Source: Megalobrama amblycephala
Taxonomy: Eukaryota > Chordata > Actinopteri > Cypriniformes > Xenocyprididae
NCBI RefSeq assembly: GCF_018812025.1
Contig: NC_063062.1
Coordinates: 36,463,728 to 36,527,727, forward strand
Length of the DNA stretch: 64,000 nucleotides
Direction of reading: 5' to 3'
Shown: piece by piece, positions 12,858 through 23,786 of the stretch
How the letters are laid out: each line of letters starts with the position of its first letter
Numbering within the stretch: the stretch's first letter is position 1
The notes under the pieces: generated by a model
Database searches by the model: none
Seen by the model: the letters and a program-made list of their open reading frames with translations, nothing else
What the model was told of the DNA's origin: nothing
Made by a program: the position numbers and the translations under genes

Positions 12858-13711
12858 AAGAGGATTAGGGCCAAGCAATAATAAAAAAATAAAACCATCT
12901 CGAGATTAAAGTTGTTAAATTTTGAGAAAAAGGTCGAGATAAAATGTTGAGAATAAACTCATTAAATTACGAGAATAAAGTCATTAAATTACGAGAAAAA
13001 AGTCATTAAATTACGAGAAAAATGTCGTTAAATTTCGAGAAAAAAGTCGAGATAAAATTGAGAATAAACTCGTTAAATTTCGAGAAAAAAAGTCGAGATA
13101 AAATGTTGAGAATAAACTCGTTAAATTTCGAGAAAAAAGTTGCTAAATTTCGAGAAAAAAGTCGAGATAAAATGTTGAGAATAAACTCGTTACATTTCGA
13201 GAAAAAAGTGGTTAAATTACAAGAACAAATTCGTTAAATTATGAGAAAAATGTCGTTAAATTTCGAGAAAAAAGTCGAGATAAAATGTTGAGAATAAAGT
13301 CATTAAATTATGAGAAAAAAAATTGTTAAATTAAGAGAACAAATTCGTTAAATTATGAGAAAAATGTCATTAAATTTCGAGAAAAAAAATCAAGATAAAA
13401 TGTTGAGAATAAAGTCGTTAAATTACAAGAACAAATTCGTTAAATTACGAGAATAAATTTGTTAATTTAATGACTTTATTCTCAACATTTTATCTCGGCT
13501 TTTTTCGCGAAATTTAACGACATTTCTCTCATAATTTAACGAATTTGTTCTCAAAATTTAAAAAAAAAATTTTCTCGTAATTTTAAATGAGTTTATTCTC
13601 AACATTTTATCTCAACTTTTTTCTCAAAATGTATCGAGTTTTTTCTCGAAATTTAACAACTTTAATCTCGAGATGGTTTTATTTTTTTATTATTGCTTGG
13701 CCCTAATCCTC

Positions 13712-13716
<5 letters not shown>
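12856..13716. mobile_element. Fold-back element inserted in (TA)n
   Basis: An 861-bp palindromic element. The left end GGAAGAGGATTAGGGCCAAG and the following roughly 60 bp are mirrored at the right end (about 13645-13714) as the reverse complement. The interior is a minisatellite of about 50 bp built from TCGAGATAAAATGTTGAGAA and TAAATTTCGAGAAAAAAGTC phrases. It runs in one sense up to about 13460 and in the opposite sense after it, so the whole element could fold into one long hairpin. Both flanks are TA microsatellite, consistent with a TA target. No transposase; the 71-aa ORF at 13022-13237 is repeat-derived. Confidence 0.88.

Positions 13717-13750
<34 letters not shown>
13717..13750. repeat. 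(TA)n right of fold-back element
   Basis: Continuation of the TA run on the other side of the fold-back element. The two halves probably formed one microsatellite before insertion. Confidence 0.95.
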
Positions 13751-13753
<3 letters not shown>

Positions 13754-13904
13754 ATACCTCATTCTAGAGAAAATAAAATTGTAAGAAAAATAAGATAAAC
13801 ATAAGAATTACATTAAAGTTTACTGAGAAAATCTATCTAACAAAGTGACATGTTATGGTAAATGAATGTCCTATCCTTTCACTCCTTTCATCCCTCTCTA
13901 TTGT

Positions 13905-14058
13905 AGCTTATGATACTCTGAGCACTGCCTAAAACTTGTATTGTGAGCTCTTCTCGTGTCTATTTGCCTCGTCATGACGATTCGCTTGTTGTATTCCTCA
14001 CTTGTAAGTTGCTTTGGATAAAAGCATCTGCCAAATGAATAAATGTAAATGTAAATGA
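13905..14058 (+). mobile_element. LINE/SINE 3' tail (L2 or V-SINE type)
   Basis: Contains ACTTGTAAGTTGCTTTGGAT followed by AAAAGCATCTGCCAAATGAA and a terminal AAATGT repeat. This is the 3' tail shared by many teleost L2-like LINEs and the SINEs that use their reverse transcriptase. The 5' portion is degenerate, so I cannot tell a truncated LINE from a SINE. Confidence 0.8.
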
Positions 14059-14531
14059 AATGTTAAAATTATGGCTTTTTAAATCATCATTAATCACATC
14101 ATTTTAAAATCATCATTTTAATCATCATTATTCACTTGGGAAAATGGGCCTCCGTGACCCATTACATTAGTTTAGATTATTTTTAAAAACATATGTTCCT
14201 TTTTACTGAATTGTAAAAAGCACTGAATTGTTCATTATTAAATTTTTGTTGTGTTAATATTCATTGCATTACTGTAATGTCATATGTCTGGTTACAACTG
14301 GCAACATTTGGTGTAACGGCCACTTTTAATGAACTTTACGTCTTCATGTTTGTCATCATTTTAATATCAAATTTGTCACAGACGTTTCTGGTCAAATCAA
14401 ATAGGAAAAGTGAAATCAGAAACAAATTTGGACAGTGACTTTGTCCGGGTCTATTAATTTACTCAAAAATACATTAAAACAAGTGTACACTGAGTGACTT
14501 TTATAAAAAATAAAGAAATTAGATATTAACC

Positions 14532-14563
<32 letters not shown>

Positions 14564-15119
14564 GATTTAGATAAAAATAAAACATGTATGAGTGATTCAA
14601 CTGCCCTGATATGATAATGAAGAAAAGTGATAGATGAATGCATGGAAACAAACAATATAAACAAACAATTATTAACTTTATGCCATCATTTGGCCTTCAG
14701 CAATACAGTCAGAATCTCATCAAACTTTAAGACATTATTTTTACAATAAAAACATCTAACATTATTTACTATAAAATAAAAAGTGCAGTAAAAGCAAATG
14801 CTAAATTATTAGGCTCTAAGCCTCGACTTCACCCTGTAGCAAAGCAATATCAGTTTATCCACACTGCTGCTGACCACATGAATATGAGGACAAATTCACT
14901 TGGACCTCCAGGGAGTTATAAAACCTCTAAAAAATGTACCAGAACTCACTGTCAGGGGGTAAAAACCAGACACAAATCATTGAAATGTCAGACTTCTCAA
15001 ATACCTTGCTCTGATTCATCCAGAAACTAGTGCTGTCATTTGAAAGTCTAACTGTTCATTGTTTCATCTACCACACTTTTTGTTACTGGCATCCAATATA
15101 GAGTTATTTTAAGAACCGA
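14059..15119. other. Non-coding sequence with a minor dispersed repeat
   Basis: Mostly single-copy-looking. The part at 14366-14482 (ATATCAAATTTGTCACAGAC, then ACTCAAAAATACATTAAA) matches, with divergence, the segment at 17606-17698, so it is a low-copy dispersed repeat. A 26-bp T run sits near 14532. Confidence 0.5.
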
Positions 15120-15520
15120 CACGACAAATCTGACAAAAGAAGCAGATAAAAGTCTTCCATTAAACGGTGGCTCCTTCACTGGCACTTCAAATGAGAAGAT
15201 TGCTGCAGCTCTCATGACGGCCATTAAAAGAGCCGGACTCCGTGAACGACAGCACGTCTATCCTCCGGATGACCGTGGGAGGCGCTCATATGGACACGGG
15301 TGTGGAAGCGTGTCTAATCTGAACTGACTCAGAGATGTTTGACCTCAACGGTAAACAATAAACTTCTAAAGAACCTCGGCTTGCCTACAGGCCTGCAGGA
15401 CTGAGTCCGCATTCATCCTCCACGAGGCAAAGAAAGGCTCTCGCTGACCTGATGTCACAGGCTGACCATATGAATTATTGCATCTTCAAGATGAAGAGAA
15501 CTTCCTAGAAGTAGGATAAA
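15120..15520. promoter_or_regulatory. Candidate conserved non-coding block
   Basis: Balanced-composition, non-repetitive 400 bp with several regulatory-looking words (TTGACCTCAACGGTAAACAA, CATATGAATTATTGCAT) and no ORF. It stands out from its AT-rich, repeat-rich surroundings. Regulatory function is an inference from texture only. Confidence 0.25.
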
Positions 15521-16109
15521 AAAAGGCACAAGGGCATTTATACTGAGACAGCTGTGAAGTTTTAGTTGTTTTGCATTGGAGGGGCTGTTTGTATGTTTTG
15601 TAGGATGAATCATATCAAATATTCCAAACAGACATGACGGATCTTATTGTGCTGATTGCTATTCTCCAGATTACGGGGTTTAACGAAGCATGTCATTGCT
15701 GCTTAAAACTCACACCCGCAGCAAAATCCCATATGTTTGTTGACTAATATTTAAATGTCATGCAGGGCAGAAAATACATGTCTGGTATGATCTTATTTTG
15801 TATAATATTCCGGGTTCAAAATAAGTACAGCTCAAACCACAGCATTAATGTCGATTACCAGAAAAATAAAAAGAAATTAGTCTCAGTCCTAATGAAAAAT
15901 ATTAATAATAATAATTGACTCAACCCTATTAAAAATTATGAGGATATGGTGAGGCACTTACAGTATAAGTGAATGTAGCTAATTGTTTGTTGGATTTAAA
16001 CACAGCATCTTACAAATTTACTTAAAAATAGTTTGATAAAGTGTTTTGTTTACATTATTTGAGCTGTTTAAATCATCAGTTGTTTTAAGGTTTCAGGTTT
16101 TATATTTCC
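15521..16109. other. Non-coding sequence
   Basis: AT-rich, no feature recognised. Confidence 0.5.
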
Positions 16110-16967
16110 ATGGACTTCACAGAAAGCATTATTTTATTATTTTATAATGTTTCCTGTGGTGCACTTATAATGTTAGTATGATTTTTACATCACAAATCAC
16201 CATAATTTCACCATAATTCTGTTTTAAGGGGCGTGTCTGGTGTGAGACTTCAGTGTAAACTGTGATTGGCTGATATCTTTGCATATGAAATAGCTAAGTA
16301 TTACATGTGGAACTCTTGAAAACTTTTAGCATGTTTTTACTATTTCAGTTCTCAAGGTTTACTAATTGTGAAAAGTGTTTATTATATCATTATATTTAGA
16401 TCGGGCATGAAAGGTTGCAGTGATGAACACTGTAGTCGATCACAGACATGTTGTTGAGCGCATGAAAGCAGAGATCTCGTCATTGTAACTCGATTTCTGC
16501 ACACTAACGAATGCTTTCATCATAACTAGCAGTGCAAACTCAATGTAAATAAGAGATTTGTTGATTATAACAGGCGTTTTGGAGAGTCCAGAACACTCAT
16601 GCTGTTTGATTGACAGCTCTAGCGATTGTAAAGGGAGCGTTCTTTCTCTCTAATCACAGTTTAAATAATAGATTATTTTCATCCTACTAAGAGAAACAAT
16701 ATGAAGTTGGCCATCAGCAGTCACTGGTTTGATTTACTGATAATAAACGATTTTGAGACAAAGAGCATCTGATGATTTTGAGAGGTGTTTTTTTCACCTC
16801 TCAATGATGTAATAAACAGGTACATTCCACAACGTGTCGTAATCTGGGCTTGGTTTCAATAACAAGGAAGTTTTGAGTTCTGAAACTTGCAGGATATTCT
16901 TGTAGCATGACCTTTTTATATCAAAAGCTCAAGGAAAATCTGATTTCTCAATTCATGATTCCTTTAA
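16110..16967. mobile_element. TTAA-target MITE, probable
   Basis: The right end reads CAATTCATGATTCCTTTAA, ending in a TTAA at 16964-16967. Internal phrases (GTTTCCTGTGGTGCACTTAT, GGGGCGTGTCTGGTGTGAG, GATTGGCTGATATC, GCATGACCTTTTTATATCAA) are ones I recall from a common fish MITE. The left terminus is not sharp. No coding capacity. Confidence 0.55.
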
Positions 16968-17194
16968 CACGCATAGTTGACGTCTTGTGGCTGTGCATTT
17001 GAAACAAGAGTGTTTTTACATTTGTGGATCCGCTCCATTTACTTCTATTGTAAGTGCCTCAGTTTAATGTAGATTTTTGCTTTAAAAAAAATAGGGAGAA
17101 GCTGAAATTAATTTTAGTGGTAATCAACAATGTGCTATAAATGTTGTCGAATGAACTTTTGCTAACCCCGTGATATTACTTGATGAATAATGCT

Positions 17195-17520
17195 CAGCAA
17201 TGCAAAAGCGGCGTTCCCGTAAAACTGATTCATTATGTAATTAAACTGCGCAGTATCCAGAGTCATTAACTTATCAACAAGTAATCATTCTCAGTCTGAA
17301 AGGCCCTAAATATTGCACCCTTCACACACAGACATTAGGCAGGAGATTAATTACCTGCAAACAAACACCTGACCGGCTGAGCGTCTCTAGTGAAAGCATA
17401 TCTCTCCCATCTCTTTGGTGGCTAATTATGCCCTCTGTCTTTCAATTAGCCAAGCATTTGTGGGCTGTCACTCTTCATTGCAGTCTTACAGTCACTGTTA
17501 CACGCTGTGCTTATCTTTGA
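17195..17520. promoter_or_regulatory. Candidate conserved non-coding block with homeodomain cores
   Basis: Contains TATGTAATTAAAC, GAGATTAATTACC, GGCTAATTATGCC and TTTCAATTAGCC within about 250 bp of non-repetitive sequence. Clusters of TAATTA/CAATTA cores in such texture are typical of developmental enhancers. No ORF or splice signals. It ends abruptly at the tandem duplication. Confidence 0.35.
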
Positions 17521-17693
17521 CCCAGGAAGACGCGTCCTAGAAGATTTGTATTACTCTCTCGTATCTCAGGAGACCTACAGGACTTCTCAGCTATCTTTCA
17601 TTCTAGTATCAAATTTATCACAGATGTTTCTGGTAAAATAACAGAGGAACAGCAACAAAATAATAACTATTCTATTTATTACTCAAAAATACA

Positions 17694-18050
17694 TTAAAGG
17701 GGTCCTATTCTGCTTTTTCCATCTTCATCTTTCTCTAGTGTGTAATGTTGCTCCAGTCCCTCCAGCGGGAGTTCTTCTCTATATCAGTGTCAGTGTTTCT
17801 GAACTCCTGAAACGCCTCCATTGTAGTCTTGAGTTTTCTTCACAATATTCCTCATGTAAATAATTCATACGCAGAATAAAGGGGCGGGGCCTGGTTGAGT
17901 TAGTTAGTAGTGTGTTGAAACTGGCGGTTATGGTAAGGGGCGGGACATTTCCCAAACACCAATCGCAACACACTGCTCCAGCCGACCAATCAGAGCACAC
18001 TGTGCTTTTCAGAAGAAGGGGCTTCATAGAGACAGGAACTAAACAGAGCG
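17694..18050 (+). mobile_element. Truncated TTAA MITE (copy 1)
   Basis: Starts with TTAAAGGGGTCCTATTCTGC at a TTAA and runs through GGGGCGGGGCCTGGTTGAG and CCAATCAGAGCACACTGTGC to about AACTAAACAGAGCG. A complete copy of the family lies at 46020-46483 in the other orientation; the match stops there and the right half is missing. Past the break the sequence GTTTCCTGAAAGCATCGTTA resembles a different MITE (see 25915). Confidence 0.85.
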
Positions 18051-18075
18051 TGTTTCCTGAAAGCATCGTTAGCCA

Positions 18076-18276
18076 ACCATCCATCCATCCATCCATCTAT
18101 CTGTCATTCCAGCATTTAATCCATCCATCCGTCCATCTGTCCATCCGTCTGTCCATCATTCTATTGTTTAATTCATCCATCCATCCATCCATCCATCCAT
18201 CCATCCTTCCATCCATCCATCCATCTATCCCGTTCATCCATCCGTCCGTCCGTCTGTCCGTCATTCTAGTGTTTAA
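18076..18276. repeat. CATC minisatellite, copy 1
   Basis: CCAT/CCGT tetranucleotides with interspersed TTTAATCCATCC and TCATTCTATTGTTTAATTC phrases. These are the reverse complement of the GATTAAACAATAGAATGATGG phrases in the neighbouring GATG array, so the two arrays are inverted relative to each other. Confidence 0.95.
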
Positions 18277-18351
18277 TCCATCCTTTACTATGCTGTTTGC
18301 GAATGTTCATTGGAACTATGGATTCGGGAAACACTGACTTGTGACCATAGT

Positions 18352-19515
18352 GATGGATGGATGGATGGATTAAACAATAGAATGATGGATGGATGATGGA
18401 TGGATTAAATGCTAGAATGACGGATGGATGGACGGATGTATGGATGGATGGATGGATGGATGGATTAAACGCTAGAATGATGGATGGATGGATGGATGGA
18501 TGGATGGATGATGGATGGATGGATGGATGGATTAAACAATAGAATGATGGATGGATGATGGATGGATTAAACACTAGAATGATGGATGGATGGATGGATG
18601 GATGGATGGATGGATGGATGGATTAAACGCTAGAATGATGGATGGATGGATGGATTAAACGCTAGAATGATGGATGGGTGGATGGATGGATTAAACGCTA
18701 GAATGATGGATGGGTGGATGGATGGATGGATTAAACGCTAGGATGATGGATGGATGGATGGATGGATGGATGGATTAAACAATAGAATGATGGATGGAGG
18801 ATGGATGGATTAAACGCTAGGATGATGGATGGATGGATGGATGGATGGATTAAACAATAGAATGATGGATGGATGGATGGATGGATGGATGGATGGATTA
18901 AACAAAAGAATGATGGATGGATGGATGGATGGATGGATTAAACAATAGAATGATGGATGGATGGATGGATGGATGGATGGATGGATGGATGGATGGATGG
19001 ATGGATGGATGAAACAATAGAATGATGGATGGGTTAAAAGCTAGAATGACAGATGGATGGACGGACGAACGGATGGATGGATGATGGATGGATGGATGGA
19101 TGGATTAAACAATAGAATGATGGATGGATGGATGGATGGATGGATGGATGGATGGATGGATGGATTAAACGCTAGAATGATGGATGGATGGATGGATGGA
19201 TGGATGGATTAAACGCTAGAATGATGGATGGATGGATGGATGGATGGATGGATGGATGGATTAAACGCTAGAATGATGGATGGGTGGATGGATGGATTAA
19301 ATGCTAGAATGATGGATGGATGGATGGATGGATGGATGGATGGATGGATGGATGGATGGATGGATGGATGGATGGATTAAACGCTAGAATGATGGATGGA
19401 TGGATGGATGGATGGATGGATGGATGGATGGATGGATGGATGGATGGATGGATGGATTAAACGCTAGAATGATGGATGGGTGGATGGATGGATTAAATGC
19501 TAGAATGATGGATGA
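18352..19515. repeat. GATG compound minisatellite, copy 1
   Basis: Runs of GGAT of variable length separated by a recurring spacer ATTAAACGCTAGAATGATGG, with variants AACAATAG, AATGCTAG and AACACTAG. Each unit is therefore a spacer plus n tetranucleotides. ORFs of MDGW or HPSI repeats are artefacts. Confidence 0.97.
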
Positions 19516-19679
19516 AGATGTCCTAGAAGATTTGTATTACTCTCTCGTATCTCAGGAGACCTACAGGACTTCTCAGCTATCTTTCATTCTAGTATCAAAT
19601 TTATCACAGATGTTTCTGGTAAAATAACAGAGGAACAGCAACAAAATAATAACTATTCTATTTATTACTCAAAAATACA

Positions 19680-20036
19680 TTAAAGGGGTCCTATTCTGCT
19701 TTTTCCATCTTCATCTTTCTCTAGTGTGTAATGTTGCTCCAGTCCCTCCAGCGGGAGTTCTTCTCTATATCAGTGTCAGTGTTTCTGAACTCCTGAAACG
19801 CCTCCATTGTAGTCTTGAGTTTTCTTCACAATATTCCTCATGTAAATAATTCATACGCAGAATAAAGGGGCGGGGCCTGGTTGAGTTAGTTAGTAGTGTG
19901 TTGAAACTGGCGGTTATGGTAAGGGGCGGGACATTTCCCAAACACCAATCGCAACACACTGCTCCAGCCGACCAATCAGAGCACACTGTGCTTTTCAGAA
20001 GAAGGGGCTTCATAGAGACAGGAACTAAACAGAGCG
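19680..20036 (+). mobile_element. Truncated TTAA MITE (copy 2)
   Basis: Duplicate of the 17694 element carried in the second copy of the tandem duplication, 1,986 bp downstream and apparently identical. Confidence 0.88.
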
Positions 20037-20061
20037 TGTTTCCTGAAAGCATCGTTAGCCA

Positions 20062-20266
20062 ACCATCCATCCATCCATCCATCTATCTGTCATTCCAGCA
20101 TTTAATCCATCCATCCGTCCATCTGTCCATCCGTCTGTCCATCATTCTATTGTTTAATTCATCCATCCATCCATCCATCCATCCATCCATCCATCCTTCC
20201 ATCCATCCATCCATCTATCCCGTTCATCCATCCGTCCGTCCGTCTGTCCGTCATTCTAGTGTTTAA
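20062..20266. repeat. CATC minisatellite, copy 2
   Basis: Same as the array at 18076 but about four bases (one tetranucleotide) longer. Confidence 0.95.
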
Positions 20267-20341
20267 TCCATCCTTTACTATGCTGTTTGCGAATGTTCAT
20301 TGGAACTATGGATTCGGGAAACACTGACTTGTGACCATAGT

Positions 20342-21854
20342 GATGGATGGATGGATGGATTAAACAATAGAATGATGGATGGATGATGGATGGATTAAAT
20401 GCTAGAATGACGGATGGATGGACGGATGTATGGATGGATGGATGGATTAAACGCTAGAATGATGGATGGATGGATGGATGGATGGATGGATGGATGGATG
20501 GATGGATGATGGATGGATGGATGGATGGATTAAACAATAGAATGATGGATGGATGATGGATGGATTAAACACTAGAATGATGGATGGATGGATGGATGGA
20601 TGGATGGATGGATGGATGGATGGATGGATGGATGGATGGATGGATGGATGGATTAAACGCTAGAATGATGGATGGATGGATGGATGGATTAAACGCTAGA
20701 ATGATGGATGGGTGGATGGATGGATTAAACGCTAGAATGATGGATGGGTGGATGGATGGATGGATTAAACGCTAGGATGATGGATGGATGGATGGATGGA
20801 TGGATTAAACAATAGAATGATGGATGGAGGATGGATGGATTAAACGCTAGGATGATGGATGGATGGATGGATGGATGGATTAAACAATAGAATGATGGAT
20901 GGATGGATGGATGGATGGATGGATGGATTAAACAAAAGAATGATGGATGGATGGATGGATGGATGGATGGATGGATGGATGGATTAAACAATAGAATGAT
21001 GGATGGATGGATGGATGGATGGATGGATGGATGGATGGATGGATGGATGGATGGATGAAACAATAGAATGATGGATGGGTTAAAAGCTAGAATGACAGAT
21101 GGATGGACGGACGAACGGATGGATGGATGATGGATGGATGGATGGATGGATTAAACAATAGAATGATGGATGGATGGATGGATGGATGGATGGATGGATG
21201 GATTAAACGCTAGAATGATGGATGGATGGATGGATGGATGGATGGATGGATGGATTAAACGCTAGAATGATGGATGGATGGATGGATGGATGGATGGATG
21301 GATGGATGGATGGATTAAACGCTAGAATGATGGATGGGTGGATGGATGGATTAAATGCTAGAATGATGGATGGATGGATGGATGGATGGATGGATTAAAC
21401 GCTAGAATGATGGATGGATGGATGGATGGATGGATGGATGGATGGATGGATGGATGGATTAAACGCTAGAATGATGGATGGGTGGATGGATGGATTAAAT
21501 GCTAGAATGATGGATGGATGGATGGATGGATGGATGGATGGATGGATTAAACGCTAGAATGATGGATGGGTGGATGGATGGATTAAATGCTAGAATGATG
21601 GATGGATGGATGGATGGATGGATGGATGGATGGATGGATTAAACAATAGAATGATGGATGGATGGATGGATTAAACAATAGAAAGATGGATGGATGGATG
21701 GATGGATGGATGGATGGATGGATGGATGGATGGATGGATTAAACAATAGAATGATGGATGGATGGATGGATTAAACAATAGAAAGATGGATGGATGGATG
21801 GATGGATGGATGGATGGATGGATGGATGGATGGATGGATGGATGGATGGATGGA
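20342..21854. repeat. GATG compound minisatellite, copy 2
   Basis: Same organisation as copy 1, ending at ATGGATAACTCTC. The distal units use AACAATAGAAAGATGG spacers not seen in copy 1, so the outer part of this array predates or lies outside the duplication. Confidence 0.97.
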
Positions 21855-22039
21855 TAACTCTCTTAAAATGTCAGATAATTTGACTTTTATACATTTTATA
21901 CAATTTAATATTGTAAAATACTTTTTACCATGAAAAAATCTATTGAAAAACCTTTTTGTAAATAGTAATTAAGATGTGTTATGTCATATATGTCATTTGT
22001 CATTTTTATGGGTCATAAGAAAATTCCAGTGGGTATTTC

Positions 22040-22990
22040 TCCTCTTCCAGCAGATCCGCCTCCGTGCATTACCTCTCTTACACACAAACACATCCTGTCG
22101 CAGGGCTCTGGCACTCATCAAATGTGATTTCCCCGCGTAAATATTTGTGTCAAACAAGCGATGCATTGCCCTGTCACCGCTGAAGAAAAGCCGTGCCTTT
22201 CCCCGTTTGAATTACACCAATTTGTGGCTTCATGTCTGGAGTGCGTGCTATGCTTTTTTTAATCCCCGCCACATCTGAGGCTCCCTCTAATGGTGCATAA
22301 TTTCTCACAAAGTGAGCAGAGCCGCCTCATCCCGGCCCGGTGAAGAGGGGATATTTGAGATGATGGGCACGGGCAATAACAGAGCCACTGGGCTGTGCAG
22401 GGCGAACGGATCGGTCTGGGAGAAGAGAAGTCAGCGAGCAGAGGAGGGAATTGTCAGGCTTTATCAGACCCACTATCAGCAACACGGCTGGAGAAATGGG
22501 CCCTCATAAATTATGAAGGATGTATTATCACACAAATGGAATGGGTGACAGTGATGGAAATTAGAAATGGGATTCAGCTCTTCGTCGTGCCCGGTAATTA
22601 TACGGCAACAATATATTACGGCTTCTCCACAGCCCAATGTCAGGCGGCCGTACCTGAGCGCAGACGTGCATGAGCACTCACACACACTTAAATCTCTCAT
22701 GTTTCTCCGTACTGGAATCCGACGGAGGCCGGTTTGAAATTTAATGACGCCATACAATCTTTCTGGGCCGAATTGCTGCGAAAAAACAGGGTTTTCGCCC
22801 ATGAATTATAAATTACAATTATTTTTCAAACTCCACTCTAATGGAGAGGGATCCACTTTGGGGGTATCACCGAATTCAATTTCCAGACAGTATCAAGGTC
22901 ATTTCTGTGCAAAGGAGTATGAATTGTAATTATTAATTAGCGAGACGATAATCACTGGTGTGCGTTTCACCTTTGAGACCAGAAGAGCGC
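22040..22990. promoter_or_regulatory. Candidate conserved non-coding element cluster
   Basis: Nearly 1 kb of non-repetitive, balanced sequence immediately after the GATG array. It has dense homeodomain-type words: CATAAATTATGAAGG, CCATGAATTATAAATTACAA, and GTAATTATTAATTAGCG at 22926-22942. Short ORFs on both strands (22312-22509, 22395-22673, 22744-22929 plus; 22802-22476 minus) overlap and none has codon or domain character, which argues against an exon. The texture is that of enhancers near developmental genes; the assignment is inference. Confidence 0.4.
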
Positions 22991-23786
22991 GTGACTGATT
23001 GAGTTCTTCTCTCGGAGGTTTAACGGATGAAAGATGCGCACTTCATCACAAGGTGTAAAGATTTCATTTCCTGAGTGATTTCTTTGTTTTCTCTTCTGCA
23101 GACAGTGTTTCTGCATCTCCAGGACACCGTTTCCCAACACATCTGAAACACATCTGTTTCACTAGCTCCTCCTTGAGTTCGGTGGCTGAAGGTCAGTTGT
23201 AAAGCTTCATTAGACTCTCAGCTAGACTATATCTCTCTCTTGTCTTTTATGGCTGTTTAGATGAGTGTGTGTTTGGAAGAGGCTATTTTTGGCCCCTGTT
23301 ATTAAATGCTATTAAATAGACTCTATACTGTATATTTTCACGTTCTGGATTGCTGTGAGAGATACTTTCTGGCAGTTGTCTAAATAAAGCATATCTCAAC
23401 TGAGCTCTCCAGAAAGATGACAGGAGTAGAAGAGCAAGCTAGAGCATTTGCCGAGGCCCAGCTGGTTTTGGAAATGGAGATGAAGGGTTGATTAACATGA
23501 AGAGATGCATGTTTGTGAGTTTAGCCAAAAGACACCATCAGATGGGTCCAGTATAGAAAAGGTAACTCTTATAGCGTGCTTAATTATATTGAATGTCCAC
23601 TTGTACTTTAAATCATAAAAAAGGGTCTTTTTTTTGTCCAAAGGCCTTAATAATAATAAAAACAAAAGATGTAGCATCTAAAAAGTACGTAAGGTAGTAC
23701 AACTAGATCTCTTTTATTGAATCCCAAAGATTTTAATTATATTTTTCTACATATAAAGGTATTTTAAAGATTTTGAAGTGTCAAAA
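22991..23786. other. Non-coding sequence
   Basis: Single-copy-looking DNA with T-rich runs. No gene or repeat recognised. Confidence 0.5.

Larger units (their letters stand above)
17534..19520. repeat. Tandem duplication, copy 1 (about 1,986 bp)
   Basis: Begins at TCCTAGAAGATTTGTATTAC (17535), which recurs at 19521, 1,986 bp downstream. Through the unique part (about 17535-18075) I see no differences; frames spanning it translate identically. The two copies differ mainly in the number of GATG/CATC units. The downstream junction is inside GATG repeat (GGATGAAGATG then TCCTAG). Upstream of copy 1 the bases GGAAGACGCG replace it, so short AAGA-type homology may have seeded the exchange. Confidence 0.93.
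19521..21506. repeat. Tandem duplication, copy 2
   Basis: Same order as copy 1: a unique roughly 160-bp segment, a TTAA MITE left half, a CATC array, a roughly 80-bp spacer, then a GATG array. The right limit is not definable because it lies in the GATG array, which continues to 21854. Confidence 0.9.

Noticed and set aside
17779..21063. ORFs of MDGW and HPSI repeats, and duplicated 105- and 141-aa frames
   Set aside because: Frames come from GATG/CATC tetranucleotides and MITE sequence. The identical pairs reflect the tandem duplication, not paralogous genes.
22312..22929. Overlapping short ORFs on both strands in the 22-kb block
   Set aside because: Mutually overlapping frames without domain or splice structure; the block looks like conserved non-coding DNA rather than an exon.
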